Assembly (NCBI GenBank): GCA_964020975.1
Contig: OZ026624.1
Coordinates: 70,956,591-71,020,590 of the forward strand
Origin: Hermodice carunculata
Taxonomy: Eukaryota > Annelida > Polychaeta > Eunicida > Amphinomidae
Reading direction: 5' to 3'
DNA length: 64,000 nucleotides
The notes under the pieces were generated by a model, which saw only the letters and a program-made list of their open reading frames with translations, was not told the origin of the DNA and ran no database searches. The translations under genes were made by a program, and so were the position numbers. Positions 1 to 11,703 of this stretch are shown one piece after another; the stretch's first letter is position 1; every line of letters begins with the position of its first letter.

Positions 1-555
1 TTGACAATAGAGATCATGTAGCACTAACAAATGACAGAATGTTTGTTTCTCTGACCAGTCACACTTTAGCCTCAGATTCATCGATGGACGAAAATATATG
101 TGGCATGCCAAGAAGGCAGGTTTGATCCCAGACATGTTTCCACTATGGTCGTTTTGTTGATGGTTCTGTCATGGTGTAGGGAGCAATATCTTTCAACTAC
201 AAGGCATCCTTGAAGATTATTGTAGGGAGCATGACAGCATTGAGTATGTTGAAGTGCAGAGACGAGATCCTCGAGCCTGCAGCCATGTCATTTGGGCTGG
301 CTTCAGTTGGAAATGGATGCTTGCTACAGGATAATAATGCTGGGCCACACAGAGGCAGAGTTGTAATAGATTACCATGAAAAGTACAAGAAGTATGTGCA
401 CACGTTATGGCCTGCGAACAGTCCACAACTTGTCATTATTGAACAGGTGTGGTACTTGCTGGGCAGATCTGTTAGGAGTGTGCAGCTCACTAGTGTAGAG
501 GACTTAGCCCTGGCATTGCAAGTGCCTTGGACAGAGATTCCACAACAAAGATAAG
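1..555 (+). mobile_element. Tc1/mariner transposase, C-terminal part, degraded
   Basis: Plus-strand frames read SDQSHFSLRFIDGR and later GPHRGRVVIDY, WPANSPQLVIIEQVW and LLGRSVRSVQLTSVEDLALA. These are the second and third catalytic blocks of Tc1-like transposases (consensus D-N-A-R-P-H, then W-P-A-x-S-P-D-L-N-P-I-E-x-x-W). The catalytic Asp of the first of these is followed by an Asn-Ala-Gly substitution (DNNAGPH). The N-terminal part lies left of the window. The frame changes at least once between the blocks and has stops, so the copy is dead. The ORF from 210 to 554 holds the intact C-terminal third. Confidence 0.85.
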
Positions 556-1240
556 GAAACTCTCCAGATAAATGTGCTATCGGGTACGCACTTTCACAGC
601 ATAAGGAAGTGCAACACAGTACTAAGAGCACATTTGAACCAGTTGACATATTGATATGTGGACTGAACTGATCCCTGACATTCTTGTTGCTGCAGACAGG
701 TGAAAGAATGTGGCTGTTTATGTTTATGTGTTGTGGTCATCCAGGTATGATGCATTATATTTGATATTCAGACATTGAAGTCTACGTTGCAATGATAAAA
801 CTTACGTTTCGTTTCTAATATACACTATAATGAGTATAATAAAGTGTGTTACTTGACTTTTACTACTAAGCATATTGAAGCAAGGATTTTTATTCTGTGC
901 ATGAATACAGAACAGCAAGGTGTGGATTGCATATGTTTCTGCTGACTCAGTTCATAACGAGCCCTAAGAATTGTGTTAGCTATATTTTCTCTTTCTGTGA
1001 TACTGGACCTGTACAAGGACATGGTGATGGTTGCAGATGGGTAACTTTGACATCGATTCCATGTGACACAAGAACTTTGGTTACCTTGAACAGACACTAT
1101 CCCTTCCCATTATTTACCCTACATTGGGAGGCAAATACCTCTGACAAGCACTGATTGCCTTCAATTGCAGTAGTATTTAAATGAAAGCAATCAATATAAA
1201 AGTCGAGGGACTTGTGTCTTCCACAAGCCTATTTGCCATT
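556..1240. other. No gene recognised; AT-rich spacer
   Basis: A minus-strand frame near 1.05 kb reads VSHGIDV in one frame and ATITMSLYR in the next, faintly like a PDZ second half, but it is too short and lacks clean splice sites. Nothing else is seen. Confidence 0.4.
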
Positions 1241-1245
1241 GTGTT

Positions 1246-1346
1246 TTACTCTGAAAATGTGAGTTTTGCCAGTCTAGTGGTCATGTGCACATGGGCCTTC
1301 TTTGCCTCGATAGCATTGTGCACAATCGGTGCATCATGACTAGTAC
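1246..1346 (-). pseudogene. Frame-shifted PDZ second-half-like segment
   Basis: This segment is homologous at the nucleotide level to the 17.75-17.63 kb exon, including flanking bases on both sides (the GCAGTAGT...TGCAG stretch upstream). Read in the homologous frame it gives HDAPIVHNAIEAKKAHV and TTRLAKLTFSE followed by a stop, matching NDVLVVYRAIRAQL and PARLAEPTLKE. The copies differ by a 4-base length change just after the acceptor AG. In the phase 0 left by the 1.8-kb exon, the reading frame is therefore a different, unrelated one. It is either a dead exon or an exon used from another upstream phase. If used, the stop right after TFSE would make it the C terminus. Confidence 0.4.
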
Positions 1347-1711
1347 CTGCATTGGCACTACTGCCCCTTGCATAATCACTCTGTCACCAGACATGTGCTT
1401 GTAAGATTAAACTGGCAGGAATACTTACAAAGGAAATACGTGTGTCCAGCTATACCAACAACCCATTTGTGTTAAAATATGAAGTCGCTTACTTCATTTA
1501 GTATGTTAAATTCTAAGACAGAAATTATTATGGTTTTTAGTCCAATCCCACCATTTCAACTATCATTCATATTGCATATTTTCTTTGTAAATACACTGGA
1601 CACTGTGCCAATTCTCAAAATCAACACAATTTTGGATTGCATTTAATCTACATGCAATTTACCATTAGGAATTTTACTGGCTGTGGAGAATTGTACTGTA
1701 TTTTCTTTTAC

Positions 1712-1843
1712 CTTTAGAATTATATCTCCCACATTCATTTTGGATGCTGCCGTCCCATTGAATTTCTTGACTTGCAAACCCTTGGATCTGTCTAGATGTA
1801 TAGTAAGGTTAGTGCCAGGATTTTTTATAGTTTCTTCATATCC
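1712..1843 (-). CDS. Exon: first half of PDZ-like domain E
   Basis: A 132-nt, phase 0-0 exon of 44 codons. It begins GYEETIKNPGTNLTIHL and ends NGTAASKMNVGDIILK. The G-D-I-I-L end and the K-x-F-N-G-T-A-A-S short-helix region are typical of PDZ domains, and the first residues match the start of domain D (Y-x-x-E/V). The acceptor is CAATTTTCAG and the donor is AAG|GTAAAAG. The binding loop (TNLTI) has lost both glycines and the aromatic residue, so peptide binding may be altered. I found no intact second half between here and the left edge. A frame-shifted homologue lies near 1.25 kb and a weak candidate near 1.05 kb, so the true partner could be outside the window. Confidence 0.75.
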
Positions 1844-2862
1844 CTGAAAATTGAGAATCAAGTCATCAATATGAGGTATTGTAGTAAAATTTTCTCTGAT
1901 ATTGTATAGCAATGCAGTGTATTTTTCTGGATAATAATTTGTTTACCTAAAATCTACTAATATTAAGAAAGGTAGATCAAGACTATAAAGCCTTGAGTGG
2001 TAAAGGACATGGTGTTATTAAGTGATGCCCCAGATGTGCATGGAAAGAAGCTTGGAAAATTTAAGATCCATAGTCCTCTCTTGTGTGTAATATCACGATA
2101 AAGAAGAATATAGAATATATATGATTCACATTGAGCAGTCTTGCAGGCACACACATATTCTTACTTTATTATGTATCTAAAACTTGGTGACACATTATAG
2201 CACATGAAATTGCTTGGTAGAATCATTATGAAGTAAAAAAACTTTCACACATGGGGAAATAAGCATTTTACAAAGAAAATATAATATTCAGCAATTTGTA
2301 TCATGTGGTTTCCTATACTTTTTTAAAGTTTCATTTGATTGTTGTCTCACTTTTGTTTTGTGAATAGTGTTTTATGAAGTGACATCAATGCAGGAGCATA
2401 CATTACGGATGCTATTTCCGCAGCAAAGCTAAATATTACGGGACCATCTTGGATAAACTTAAAGAAAAACATGCAGACCCTGTGCATCCCTCAGTGGAAA
2501 ACTCATGGAAATCTTGAAGGAATCATGATACCACCAATCTTGTATCTCTTGTTTATATCAGTATAATATTGTCAAAGGGATTGAGTCACCAAAAAAAAAC
2601 AAAAAAAACAAAAACAAAAACAAACAAACAAACCTTGAAACTGCACCTCAGGTGAATAATAATTGTCGGTAAGTGCAAGCCCAAACCTTTCTACATTGAC
2701 AATATGTCACTCATCATTGTAATAGGCTTTAAAGTTTATGTGAAAAACTATCCCTTGTGTCTTTGCAATTTTCTTCCTAAGAGTTCAGGAACTGTGCTGG
2801 GCAGTGGTTATCTGGGGCTGGGTAGCTTTGTATGGGATCCATGAATTATTTATATATTGCAG
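1844..2862. other. Intron-like sequence, no feature seen
   Basis: Ordinary AT-rich sequence between the 1.8-kb exon and the hAT-like fragment. It includes an A/AAAC run at 2590-2632. Confidence 0.5.
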
Positions 2863-3400
2863 CCGGCCGAACCCGAACCACCGAATACGATATTACCGAA
2901 TCAAAGGATGCAGGATCAGTTCGGGATCGGATTGGATAATTCTTTGACGTTCGGATTCGGTATTCAACGTCCTCACTCTGTGATTTATTTTCACGGCAGC
3001 GACAAGGTATGGCAGATCATCCGGTGACCTGCTCTCCGAGGGGTGACAAGGGCACAATAAAGCAACATGACACTAAAATCTATGTGTCCATTTTTTTCCC
3101 ACACACACGTTACAATCTCACAACCATAGCAATCCCGGCGCTAAAGATATTAAGCGCAAGGCAAAATCATCAATCTGGAATCATTTTTGCATTGATGCCG
3201 AGTCGTGCTAAATGTAATCTGTGCAATGAAACGGTTTCACGAGGTGAGCACTTTGTTATATTGCAGGGTGTCACAATTTATGTAATTCTTTGTTTTGTTT
3301 TTGTTTTCCCCGTAAACCGAATGCAAACATTTCTCGTTATCGGACTCGGTATCTCTGCCGATATCGATATATCCTTATCGGTAAAAATACAAGGATCGGC
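2863..3400 (+). mobile_element. hAT-like fragment with BED zinc-finger remnant
   Basis: In two adjacent plus-strand frames around 3165-3245 the peptide SSIWNHF followed by AKCNLCNETVSRG appears. This is the pattern of a BED zinc finger (aromatic, His-Phe, then C-x-x-C), used at the N terminus of hAT-family transposases and ZBED proteins. A one-base frame change lies inside the motif. The left part has the related runs CCGAACCCGAA and TTCGGATTCGG, and the right part ATATCGATATATCC, which may be decayed termini. A TA microsatellite follows at 3412. No catalytic domain was found. Confidence 0.35.
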
Positions 3401-3659
3401 CAGGTTCTATTATATATATATATATATATATATATGCGTACGCAGAAAGTACAATGTTGAGTAAAATAAAAAAATGCAATAAATACAACAAGCAAGTATA
3501 AGCAGAAAAGACGCTGATCATATACTAGGCAGAGGGAAGGGCATGAGAGTGTTGTCCCTTTGACTTAGTATATATGCATATGAATATATATGATTATATA
3601 TTCATTGGACCATCATTCATATCAATATTAAAGCCATAATAAGTCACCTAGGAAGTGCA

Positions 3660-6540
3660 TAATATTTCAATTATTTCATTTAGTTCTCGCCGTGTGAAGG
3701 GAGAGTAAAACTAGCCATCATGGGCAAGGCATAGCTCCCTTATAACTCTTAATGAAGCAACTTTATAACTGGCCAAACAATAAAGATTGGTATCATTTAC
3801 ATGATCAAGACATTGAGATATCTCCAAAACTTCTAAGAGTATATCTATTTGCTCGATACTTCGAACATATATAATTTAGAGAATTGGAAGTTGCCGATTG
3901 ACTTCCGTGCAAACAAAGTTGTCTACATACCTTACCAATATCGTTAGTACAATTCATTAAAAAAAGTGTATGTAGCTGACACTGTATTGGCCAATTTTCA
4001 CAAATTAAAGGCAACAGATCATTATGACATCTATATGAGATTTTCCATAAATGCCGAACTGCTTTTCTCTATTCAATAAAGAAACGATCAACTTGTTTAT
4101 TTGAAAAGTCCGAAAGTTGGCAGCCATATAGACGCATGCAATATGTTGTAAACAATTGATATTTAGAATCTGCAAAAACTTCAGCCATCAAAGTATTTAC
4201 ATCTATTTTAAAGCTCTGTGCACACTTTGCTATACTTTCTGTAGCACAATTTTTGCTGACTGTATTTCCAAGATGCTCGAATGTGTTACCTTTATGAATA
4301 GTGGAACCATCAAAACCACATCAGGATATACATTGCATGTACCGAAGACCAAACATTTTGATTTTGAAGGATGAAATAATACGTTGTAATCTTTTGCAAA
4401 TCTTGAACACATTTTGTCCCTATATTTTTATAGACATAGTTGTATGAGCAAGAAGAACCACATCATTGACATACGCCAGCACCCCCCCCCCCCAAAAAAA
4501 AGGTGTCAAATATGGAACCGTTTTCCAGAATATTTTAAATTCTTCAATAATTCTTCAACATATACTCCAAACAAGATAGAAGACAGACCACCCCCTTGTT
4601 TCACACCATTAGTACAGCCAAATGGTTTAGCCACCGCGCCTCCGCATATGACATCACTCGTTGTTGGGTATACATATTAATTAGTAGTCTTGCAATCACA
4701 GGAATAATTCCTCGATCTAAAAGGACAGTAAATAATTTTAAGTAATTGATCCTATCAAAGGCTCTTGTTGCATCCAAGAAAACATGCTGAACATCTGTTT
4801 CGTGTGAATTGTTATACTAAACACAGTCATTCAATACATATATGTGAACTGTGTGGTAAAACTTTCCCGTTTGAAGCCGGATTGTAAATCTGATGAATTT
4901 AATACTTCGGTATTGTCAAAACATATTATACAATCTATTAACTTTCCTAGAATACGGCCCAGGACAATGCCTCTGTAATTTTCTGAGTCTAATAATGTTT
5001 TATTCTTGCTATTAGAAATCAAATTTAAAGCTGACATTCAGGAAACCGTCAGATGCAAACCCGTGTCTTATCATGCCTGAGAAAAAAGAAAAGAGACGGA
5101 TATCTAATTTATCAGTTCCATTTACAATATGGTCAGGATAATATCCTTGGTCACCATCATGTTTTCCTAATTTCAAGTGTTCAACACTGGAAATAGGTAC
5201 ACACAATGATGAAACAAAGCTATCTCCATGTGTGATGTGGTTTTTATGATTTTGCCATAAATCTGAGCTTTTAATCCTTCCAATTTGGTGAAAGGATGCT
5301 AAATTATACAGATTCTTATATTTTTCAGCAAAAACATTTGTTATATCAAGAGGGTAGGTCTCGTCATCAAGTACACTTGCTCAGCCTTTTGATTTGTTTT
5401 TAATTTTCTTGACCACATTCCAAAAGTCCTGACCGCAATTTCCAGCCATTGCGTCCACAATGCACACACATCTTAATTTCTTTTGACAAATCAGAGAGCA
5501 TAATGATAGCGCAGACGTGTGCAATTTTGGATATCAAAAATCAAACCGTTTCTAGGTGACTTATTGCTCTTCCTGATTTTGTGATAAAATCATGATTGTT
5601 CCATGTAAGGCTCTGATTCCACCCAGACACTATTTTCACATTATGGGTCACAGAATATGGAATATTTTCCTTTCCCGCACCAAGGCGTACCTGTATAATG
5701 TAATTATAAAAACGCTGAATATCGGTATCATGTTCTCTGCAAAAAAAGATTATTGCATTTTAATGCCCCCCCCCCCCCCGAATGCCGATAACACTTAACT
5801 TAACATCAAGATACCGTTGATACATCTCAATATTTGTAAGTGTAGCAGCATGCCACAGAGGTCTGGATGGTCTCCTTTCAAAGGTGTCATCTGCATGATG
5901 AATACTAGGTTAACTTGCTACGAGCTTCACAGGTAAATGGTCCGACAAGTTATCACCCTCATTAATGCACGTATATTTCATTACGTGATCATACATGTCT
6001 TCAGATACAGTAAAAAGGTCTAACGCAGATTTAATTTCATTTATCTTACTTTCACAAGTGTAACTTATGTTACATTTTGGGGTAAAAACACCAACTTCAG
6101 ATTTTCAGTCTCAATGCAGAATTTCATTTTGGTGGTGTTAAGTGAACCTTGACGTAAAAAATCAGTATCCCAGTCACCACCAAGAATAATGGAATTCATG
6201 TCCAAGCCATGTAATTTGGAAGATATTTAATTCAGAATGTCTTCAAACTTTATCGAATTATTTTACTGTATTATCAAGTACCAGGGCATGTACACAGTTA
6301 CCATGATAATTTGAAAATTATGAATTTGAAATGAAATAGCAGATACTCTATTTGATTGAAAAATAATGGGAGTTATGTTGCAATATAGGGATATGCGGCA
6401 TGGGTTTCTGTAATGAGTCAATCTGTCCACTAAGAAGCTAGTGTTCCTGCACAAAGATATTATCATTTTTCTCACACAAAGTATTTCAGCCTGCCGACTC
6501 CGGTCCCATGAGAGTTACAAGTAACAATATTTAAGTGAGC
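3660..6540 (-). mobile_element. Degraded non-LTR retrotransposon (LINE), near full length of its ORF2
   Basis: Reading the minus strand from 6.54 to 3.66 kb, the pieces come in the order of a LINE ORF2. First are endonuclease remnants (IIMVTVYMPW, then SIILGGDWDTDF). Next are reverse transcriptase blocks (LLDSENYRGIVLGRILGK, then LQSGFKRESFTTQF, then YNVLFHPSKSKCLVFG). Last is a C-terminal region (YGCQLSDFSNK, then RKAVRHLWKISYRCHNDLLP). The gene is broken by many stops and frame changes. The motifs suggest a CR1/L2-type element of the Jockey superfamily, but I cannot fix the clade by eye. It lies in the intron between the 11.65-kb and 1.8-kb PDZ exons. Confidence 0.75.
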
Positions 6541-6719
6541 CATAACAATGAGTAAGTGTAACAGACCGTAGAGCATGATTATTAATATATAAAGGCAAAA
6601 CCTCCAGACTTTGTAGCTTTAGAGGGGCATACTTTCTTACTTTTAGACCAGCCAGCCAGAGAGACTCACACAGAAAATCTCTAAACTGGGACACAGGTAC
6701 CGTTAATTCAAATAATTTG

Positions 6720-7340
6720 AATTTAGCTTAAGGGTTGGATATGCATTGATGACTGGAAAGTGTATGCAGGTAGGATTGTTACAGAGGGATGGAAGGAAGA
6801 CTAGAAAATAGGAGTTAAGTAAAAGAATACATTAAAAGCATGCAGGGTACTAAAAAGCCACACAAAAGTGTGTGTTTTATGATGGAGGGAAGGGATCCAG
6901 GCTTTTTTTTCAAAGTAGGGCAGGAGTGATCAATCTAGAAAGGAGAAAACAGAAGTGGACAACAGGTAGTAATGGTGAATATAAGGTATGTAGACAAGAC
7001 GTAGATAAGACAGTGGATCATTGGCTGTTGTAGTGTGAATCATATAGAGACACAAGAGAAGAATTTTTCAGAAAGTTGCAAAAGGGAAAACTTTAATAAC
7101 AAGGGTCTAGAAGAATTTCAGTGATTAGGGGAAGAGGAACATGTACCATGGGTTTTAGGTTTGAAGGATGGCTTTCTGGGAGGAAGGAAAAGGTACTAAA
7201 AGTGTACAGGACTACCTGGTTGGGTGCTGGGAGAAAAGTAATGAATCGATAGGGCTAGATAGCAGCAGGGTAAATTATAGTGGGCAGAGAGGAAAGGGAA
7301 TGGTGGTTTCCCTAATAAGGGCCGCCATGGGGTCCCCCAT
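6720..7340 (+). mobile_element. LINE 3' fragment with zinc-knuckle-like C terminus
   Basis: A plus-strand frame reads AGVINLERRKQKWT, then YKVCRQDVDKTVDHWLL, CESYRDTREEFFRKLQ. This matches the Cys/His-containing C-terminal region of some LINE ORF2 proteins (C-x-x-C, then E-T-x-x-H-x-L-x-x-C-x-x-Y). At least one stop interrupts it. A G-rich run follows at about 7396. It is in opposite orientation to the LINE at 3.66-6.54 kb and is probably a separate insertion. Confidence 0.5.
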
Positions 7341-7646
7341 GGGAAATACCTGAGCCCTAGAGGCGGAAATAGGGTGTTTGAGGCATTTTTTTTCGGGGGG
7401 GGGGGGCTACAGGCGATGAGTGTAGGGAGATATCTCTAGGTCCAAGGGCCCGCCACAGCGATGAGAGAATGTGTGGTAGACCTTTTGCCTCGGCGGTGGT
7501 CCTGGAAAACATGGCAACACGAGCTGATTAGGATAACCATGGTTTCCTCCGCCTCATTTATTTTTTTCTTCTTTCTTTTGCATTTACTTCTTTCCTGGGC
7601 CACTTGTGTCACACAGGACCACGGCACAGAGGTGGAAGGCCACAGC

Positions 7647-7707
7647 ATTATTATTATTATTATTACTACTATTATTATTATTATTGTTATTACTATTATT
7701 ATTATTC
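7647..7707. repeat. TTA trinucleotide microsatellite
   Basis: Runs of ATT/TTA with a few TAC interruptions. They create artificial poly-Ile and poly-Tyr frames on both strands. Confidence 0.9.
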
Positions 7708-7807
7708 TATTGCAGCTGATGTTTTTTTCAACATGGCTGCTGGCAAACAAAATTCTTGGAAATCCACTGTTCTATGCCCCACACCGTCTTAGGGACTGCA
7801 TTGTACC

Positions 7808-8560
7808 TCAAAAGAATTCATTATCACAAAGCACTGCGCTAGATCTATGCAAAGAGTTATCGAACATACGCGTGTCTCTTGAGAGAGACCTGTCACTGTT
7901 GGCATTAAGATTTTTGCTACTGCCTGATAACCCTAGTTTGGGTAAATTGTTGATCACATTTGGACTGCTGGCCTGGGCACAACCTCTGTCATGCCCCCGG
8001 CTTTGCTCACGCGATGCCAAAGTCCAGGACCGTGCAATTGCTCTACCCTGGCAGGTTGAGCGATCACGTGGCTTGTTACGAAATGGGAGTGTTGTGTTAT
8101 GTAAGGAATGCACATCGTTAATGACTCGCAAAGTTGCTGCATTAGCAGCATCCTTTTTTTCGGCATGGGGACGACCATAAAGTACACCATTTGCATACGT
8201 GTGGGCATTTAAGTGATCTTTGATTTCAATGTTTTCACAGACTAGTTTATCTACAGCTAACTGTAAAGTATCCAGCTTTCTTCATATTTGTTCAACCTTC
8301 CTACATATGAAATTAAGTGCAGTTCTTCAGGACAGGATCTGGGGAACATGCCAAGACTAAGCACATCAATCAATATGCAGGGTGTTTCATTAGCTTTGTC
8401 AAGTTTTTTGAAGAGCCTCAGGTATATCTTTGGTATGCGCTTCACTTTCTATACGTGAGCAAGAGTCTTTACGGTTTTTCATTTCCCCTATTACTTTATT
8501 GCCACAATGGTTCCACAATGTCTCTTTCGCTGTTATGATATCCTCAAGTGGAAAAAAATA
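7808..8560 (-). mobile_element. ORF1-like coiled-coil protein fragment, probably from a LINE
   Basis: Minus-strand frames give DIITAKETLWNHCGNKVIGE and, after frame changes near 8.4 and 8.27 kb, SCPEELHLISYVGRLNKYEE and then LQLAVDKLVCENIEIKDHL. The last frame stays open for about 155 codons to a stop at 7808, much longer than its first Met suggests. The layout (A-K-x-x-L-W, a cysteine-rich repeat of C-S-R-I, P-E-E-L, then a short coiled coil) resembles ORF1-type proteins repeated many times in cnidarian and deuterostome genomes. I assign it to a mobile element by that resemblance only. The C-terminal 100 residues are basic, Ser-rich and unrecognised. The plus-strand 239-codon frame over the same bases is a shadow. 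Confidence 0.45.
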
Positions 8561-9791
8561 ATGGCTTTCTTCACATTTTCAACTGTGCCTCTTTGAAGAC
8601 CAAATAAACTATATGCTAGCAATGGTTGCCCAACATGGTGACATTGTTAAGTTGATGGCGTTTGACATGACACATGTTGTGTATCCAAACTATCATCAGG
8701 ATTGATCATATCTGTGGTATTAGAATTGTCATTATACAGGTACCATTGTTAGCGAGTCTCTGGACTTAGTTATTGTATTCTCGTCGCCACCCCGGGCCTG
8801 TTTGTACATGTAAGTTTTATAGAAACATAGTTCTCCATAACACTGATCAATCCATCCATTTTGTTCTGGACGTGGCATGCCCTTTAGGCAAGCACATCAA
8901 GGCATTCATATTTTTCATAGTTTCAGGGGTGCACGCAGATGCACTACAGACAATGAGCTGTTCGAGAGTTCAAATCTTATGGCGAAAAAATGAAGATAAA
9001 GTTTCTATATAAAATACATTTCCATTAAGTCAAATAATCAATCCATCTTAGTCCAGGTATCTTTACATATCGATACGCCGAATTCTGGAATTGGCTTTTT
9101 TGGACAAACCACAAAAAAAAAACGAATGTATTACCTCCGAGGTAAAAGTGTCCTGGTCACTGGTCACGTCGTGATGTATAACTATATTTTTCTAGTAATA
9201 ATAATTGAGGCATAACTTTTTTTTTATATCCAGGCTGTTTAAGTGAATGGAAGCTCAGGACTAGCCTAACTTACGAAAACTATTCATGATTACTCGGTAT
9301 AAATCTCAGACTCAGTTATGTGATGTCAGCAGGTATAAATAGCAGTGTGGAATAACGAAATGCATTAAAAGTAACAAATTTGTTCGTAGGTTAATTATCC
9401 TTTATTATAGCAATAAATTGACAGTTGCTTTTTAATATCCAAACAAATGATATATGAAAGGACTGACTTATATACATTTAATTTGCAAACGCAGTTGGAA
9501 AGCGTATTAGTCCTATATGCCCACAACACACAGAAATATAAGCAACATACAGTACAAAGGAAATTGCCATATGAAACAGTAAGTGCAGAAATGGACACCT
9601 ACTTAAAAATGACAAGCTGTAAAAGGGCAAGATTGACAATGAGAATACTAACATGTGAATACACATGGATAAGAAAACTTGGGGATCAACTTCTGGGGTA
9701 CACACACCCACTTGGTTTACCAACTACACACACTGATTGATTCATATTTTTGATGAACTGTTATCACTTCAAATTCGACAATTTCATCCAA

Positions 9792-9798
<7 letters not shown>
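8561..9798. other. Intron-like sequence with an isolated TATAAATA
   Basis: The only notable site is GGTATAAATAGC at about 9330, a good TATA box by sequence with no recognised gene after it. The 97-codon plus-strand frame starting at 9447 shows no domain. Confidence 0.4.

Positions 9799-9843
<45 letters not shown>
9799..9843. repeat. CA dinucleotide microsatellite
   Basis: About 22 CA units, followed 300 bp later by a TA array. Both lie in the intron between the 11.65-kb and 1.8-kb PDZ exons. Confidence 0.95.
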
Positions 9844-9846
<3 letters not shown>

Positions 9847-9999
9847 CAGCAAATTGTTTAAAATATGCAGACAATATATATTTCGTATATTTTGTTTTCA
9901 TATTTGAAACAACTTGTTATTTTTTCGTGTAAGACATCATTAGATATTCATACCACACTTCGTAGAATGGTTCCAAGCATTCTATTTTCTGCCATAATG

Positions 10000-10188
10000 A
10001 ACTTAATGATTGAATATAAATTGAAGTGAACACGATTGAAGCACAAATAGAACAATTCAAGATAAACTCAGTTAAAAAAAATTGTAGTTGAAAGAAGGCA
10101 GAAACATTAACAAGTGTACACATATACTGTTTCATGACACACACACATATCGATATATATATATACATATATATGTATATATATATAC

Positions 10189-10257
<69 letters not shown>

Positions 10258-10760
10258 TACATTTAGGCTGCATATTGTTTTTATTTTGCTCACATGTTTT
10301 ACCTGTTGTCATTATCACCAAGACAAAAAATTGAAAAGCTGCAAAACTGCTTCACACTGATACAGCAGTAATGTTTGGCACATTGTTCTGGTCAGCAGGG
10401 AAAGCCAAATAGTTCCAGGAAGTAAGGTTCCAGTTTGCCTCTAATCATGAATCATACAAACTGAAATGTACATTAACTGTTGTGTGGAAAGTAAGATTGT
10501 AAGCTGACTGTATTGTCTTGGCTTCTGAATCAATGCATAAATAGCCACAGCTAATTTGAGTCAATATTGTAGGCCTTTGTGTCCATTCATGCAGAGGACA
10601 AAATGTACGAGGAAGTTGTGAAAACGTGGAAGGGGATATGCAGAATATCTGCAGGTGTAGATAGGGCAACTTAAAATGCAGGCACTTTTCCCAGTGCACT
10701 TCACATATCAATGTGCCAGAAGTATAAAATGTTACCCATTGAAGAGTGAAAAGGAAACAT
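10000..10760. repeat. Duplicated segment, copy 1 (paired with 16.0-17.6 kb)
   Basis: Three blocks here match the 16.0-17.6 kb stretch in the same order and strand. They are CACAAATAGAACAATTC near 10.05 and 16.03 kb, TTGGCACA-TGTTCTG near 10.37 and 16.22 kb, and about 300 bp around 10.5-10.75 and 17.33-17.55 kb. On the minus strand the last block is open in both copies and shares SGT(V/L)ICEVH, CPL, WTQRP and a terminal Cys at the same spacing. It follows the second PDZ half of domains C and D in each case. This supports tandem duplication of a whole PDZ module about 6 kb long. Copy 1 was later split by TA and CA microsatellites. Whether the shared frame is a real exon is unknown, and I saw no convincing splice pair. 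Confidence 0.5.
10153..10254. repeat. TA microsatellite
   Basis: About 100 bp of mostly pure TA with CAT and TGT interruptions in its left third. The right 55 bases are uninterrupted. Confidence 0.95.
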
Positions 10761-11604
10761 AAAAGCCTGCGTGGCATCACTGAGGTAGAGTATGGGTATA
10801 AGAATAATGTACATGAATTATTTTGAAGTGAGCATCTCTGTAACAATCTGGGTTCAAATAGCATGTCCTGTTCCATTTTCAATGATTTGGATGATGAATT
10901 CAGCTATGCTGTTAGATGTTAGCAAATATCTCCTTATGGCATAAATATTCTTCGAGTTGGCAAATTTTAAACTTTCATTCGTCCAATTTTTTCTTCCACT
11001 CACTTTGGTCTTTTCTTTTAGTGCCACATTTCGGACTGAGTCAACAGCTTTTCTTGGAGCGCTCTGGGCGCATTGCGGCCATGGCGCTCCAAGGAAAATT
11101 GTTGAAGTGGAGTACTATATTCTATATAACTATATACATGCATGAGGATACTTGAATAAAGGGCTTTTAACAAGGGAAATGAATCTAGGACCCTTGTAGT
11201 TAGGAGCAGTTTATTAAGTAGTTTGACTTACAATTTTAAAAATCATCATCACACAACACATTTGAGCTTATTCTACAGAAACAAAGCCTGCATCTTCCAG
11301 TTTTATCAACACCAAGATCAAAATAAAAATTTGTTGCAGCAGTGCGTGTACAGTGTGTAGAAAGATCTAAAAGCTACATTGTTGTACAAACTTACACCTG
11401 GCGCCCCACAAAAAATCATCAGTGATAAAACATCAAAATGTTTTATAAAATTGGTATATGTAACATTGCAACTATGCTTTCCAACAGTGTTTTATTAAAT
11501 GACAAGAATAAAGATTAGCGTTAAATGAAAATAAGCATGACTATAATTTTGGGAAATTTTGCTTTTAGTCCTACTAGATTGTCTTGAGAAAGAGTAGCAC
11601 TCAC

Positions 11605-11703
11605 TGTACGTGCAAGTGTCATGGCCAAGGTTGGTTGAATACCTCGAATATTTTCTGTAACTCTTTGATGATCGTTTCCGCTGTCAACATCTGTACCATT
11701 GAT
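11605..11703 (-). CDS. Exon: second half of PDZ domain D
   Basis: A 99-nt, phase 0-0 exon of 33 codons: INGTDVDSGNDHQRVTEN, then IRGIQPTLAMTLART. It shows the I-N-G turn, the groove helix and the last strand L-A-M-T-L-A-R. The acceptor is GGTTTGCAG and the donor is ACA|GTGAGTGC, nearly identical to the donor of the 26.8-kb exon. It completes the PDZ fold begun at 12.5 kb, with an intron of about 725 nt, the shortest within the array. The frame stays open for 28 more codons past the donor, and this part still aligns with the 17.7-kb copy (GLKAK with GLKVK). An unspliced form ending soon after is therefore conceivable. Confidence 0.9.

Noticed and set aside
849-1097. Minus-strand frames with VSHGIDV and ATITMSLYR, resembling a PDZ second half for the 1.8-kb exon
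   Set aside because: The two motifs are in different frames and too close together to hold the groove helix, and no clean acceptor-donor pair surrounds them.
7461-8180. 239-codon plus-strand ORF
   Set aside because: It runs through a TTA microsatellite (poly-Ile) and is antisense to the ORF1-like frame. No domain is recognisable.
9330-9340. TATAAATA as a promoter
   Set aside because: No coding exon or other promoter element follows within several hundred bases. Such a site is expected by chance in AT-rich DNA.
9917-10360. ORFs of 134 and 90 codons on both strands
   Set aside because: They consist mainly of a TA array read as Tyr-Ile repeats.
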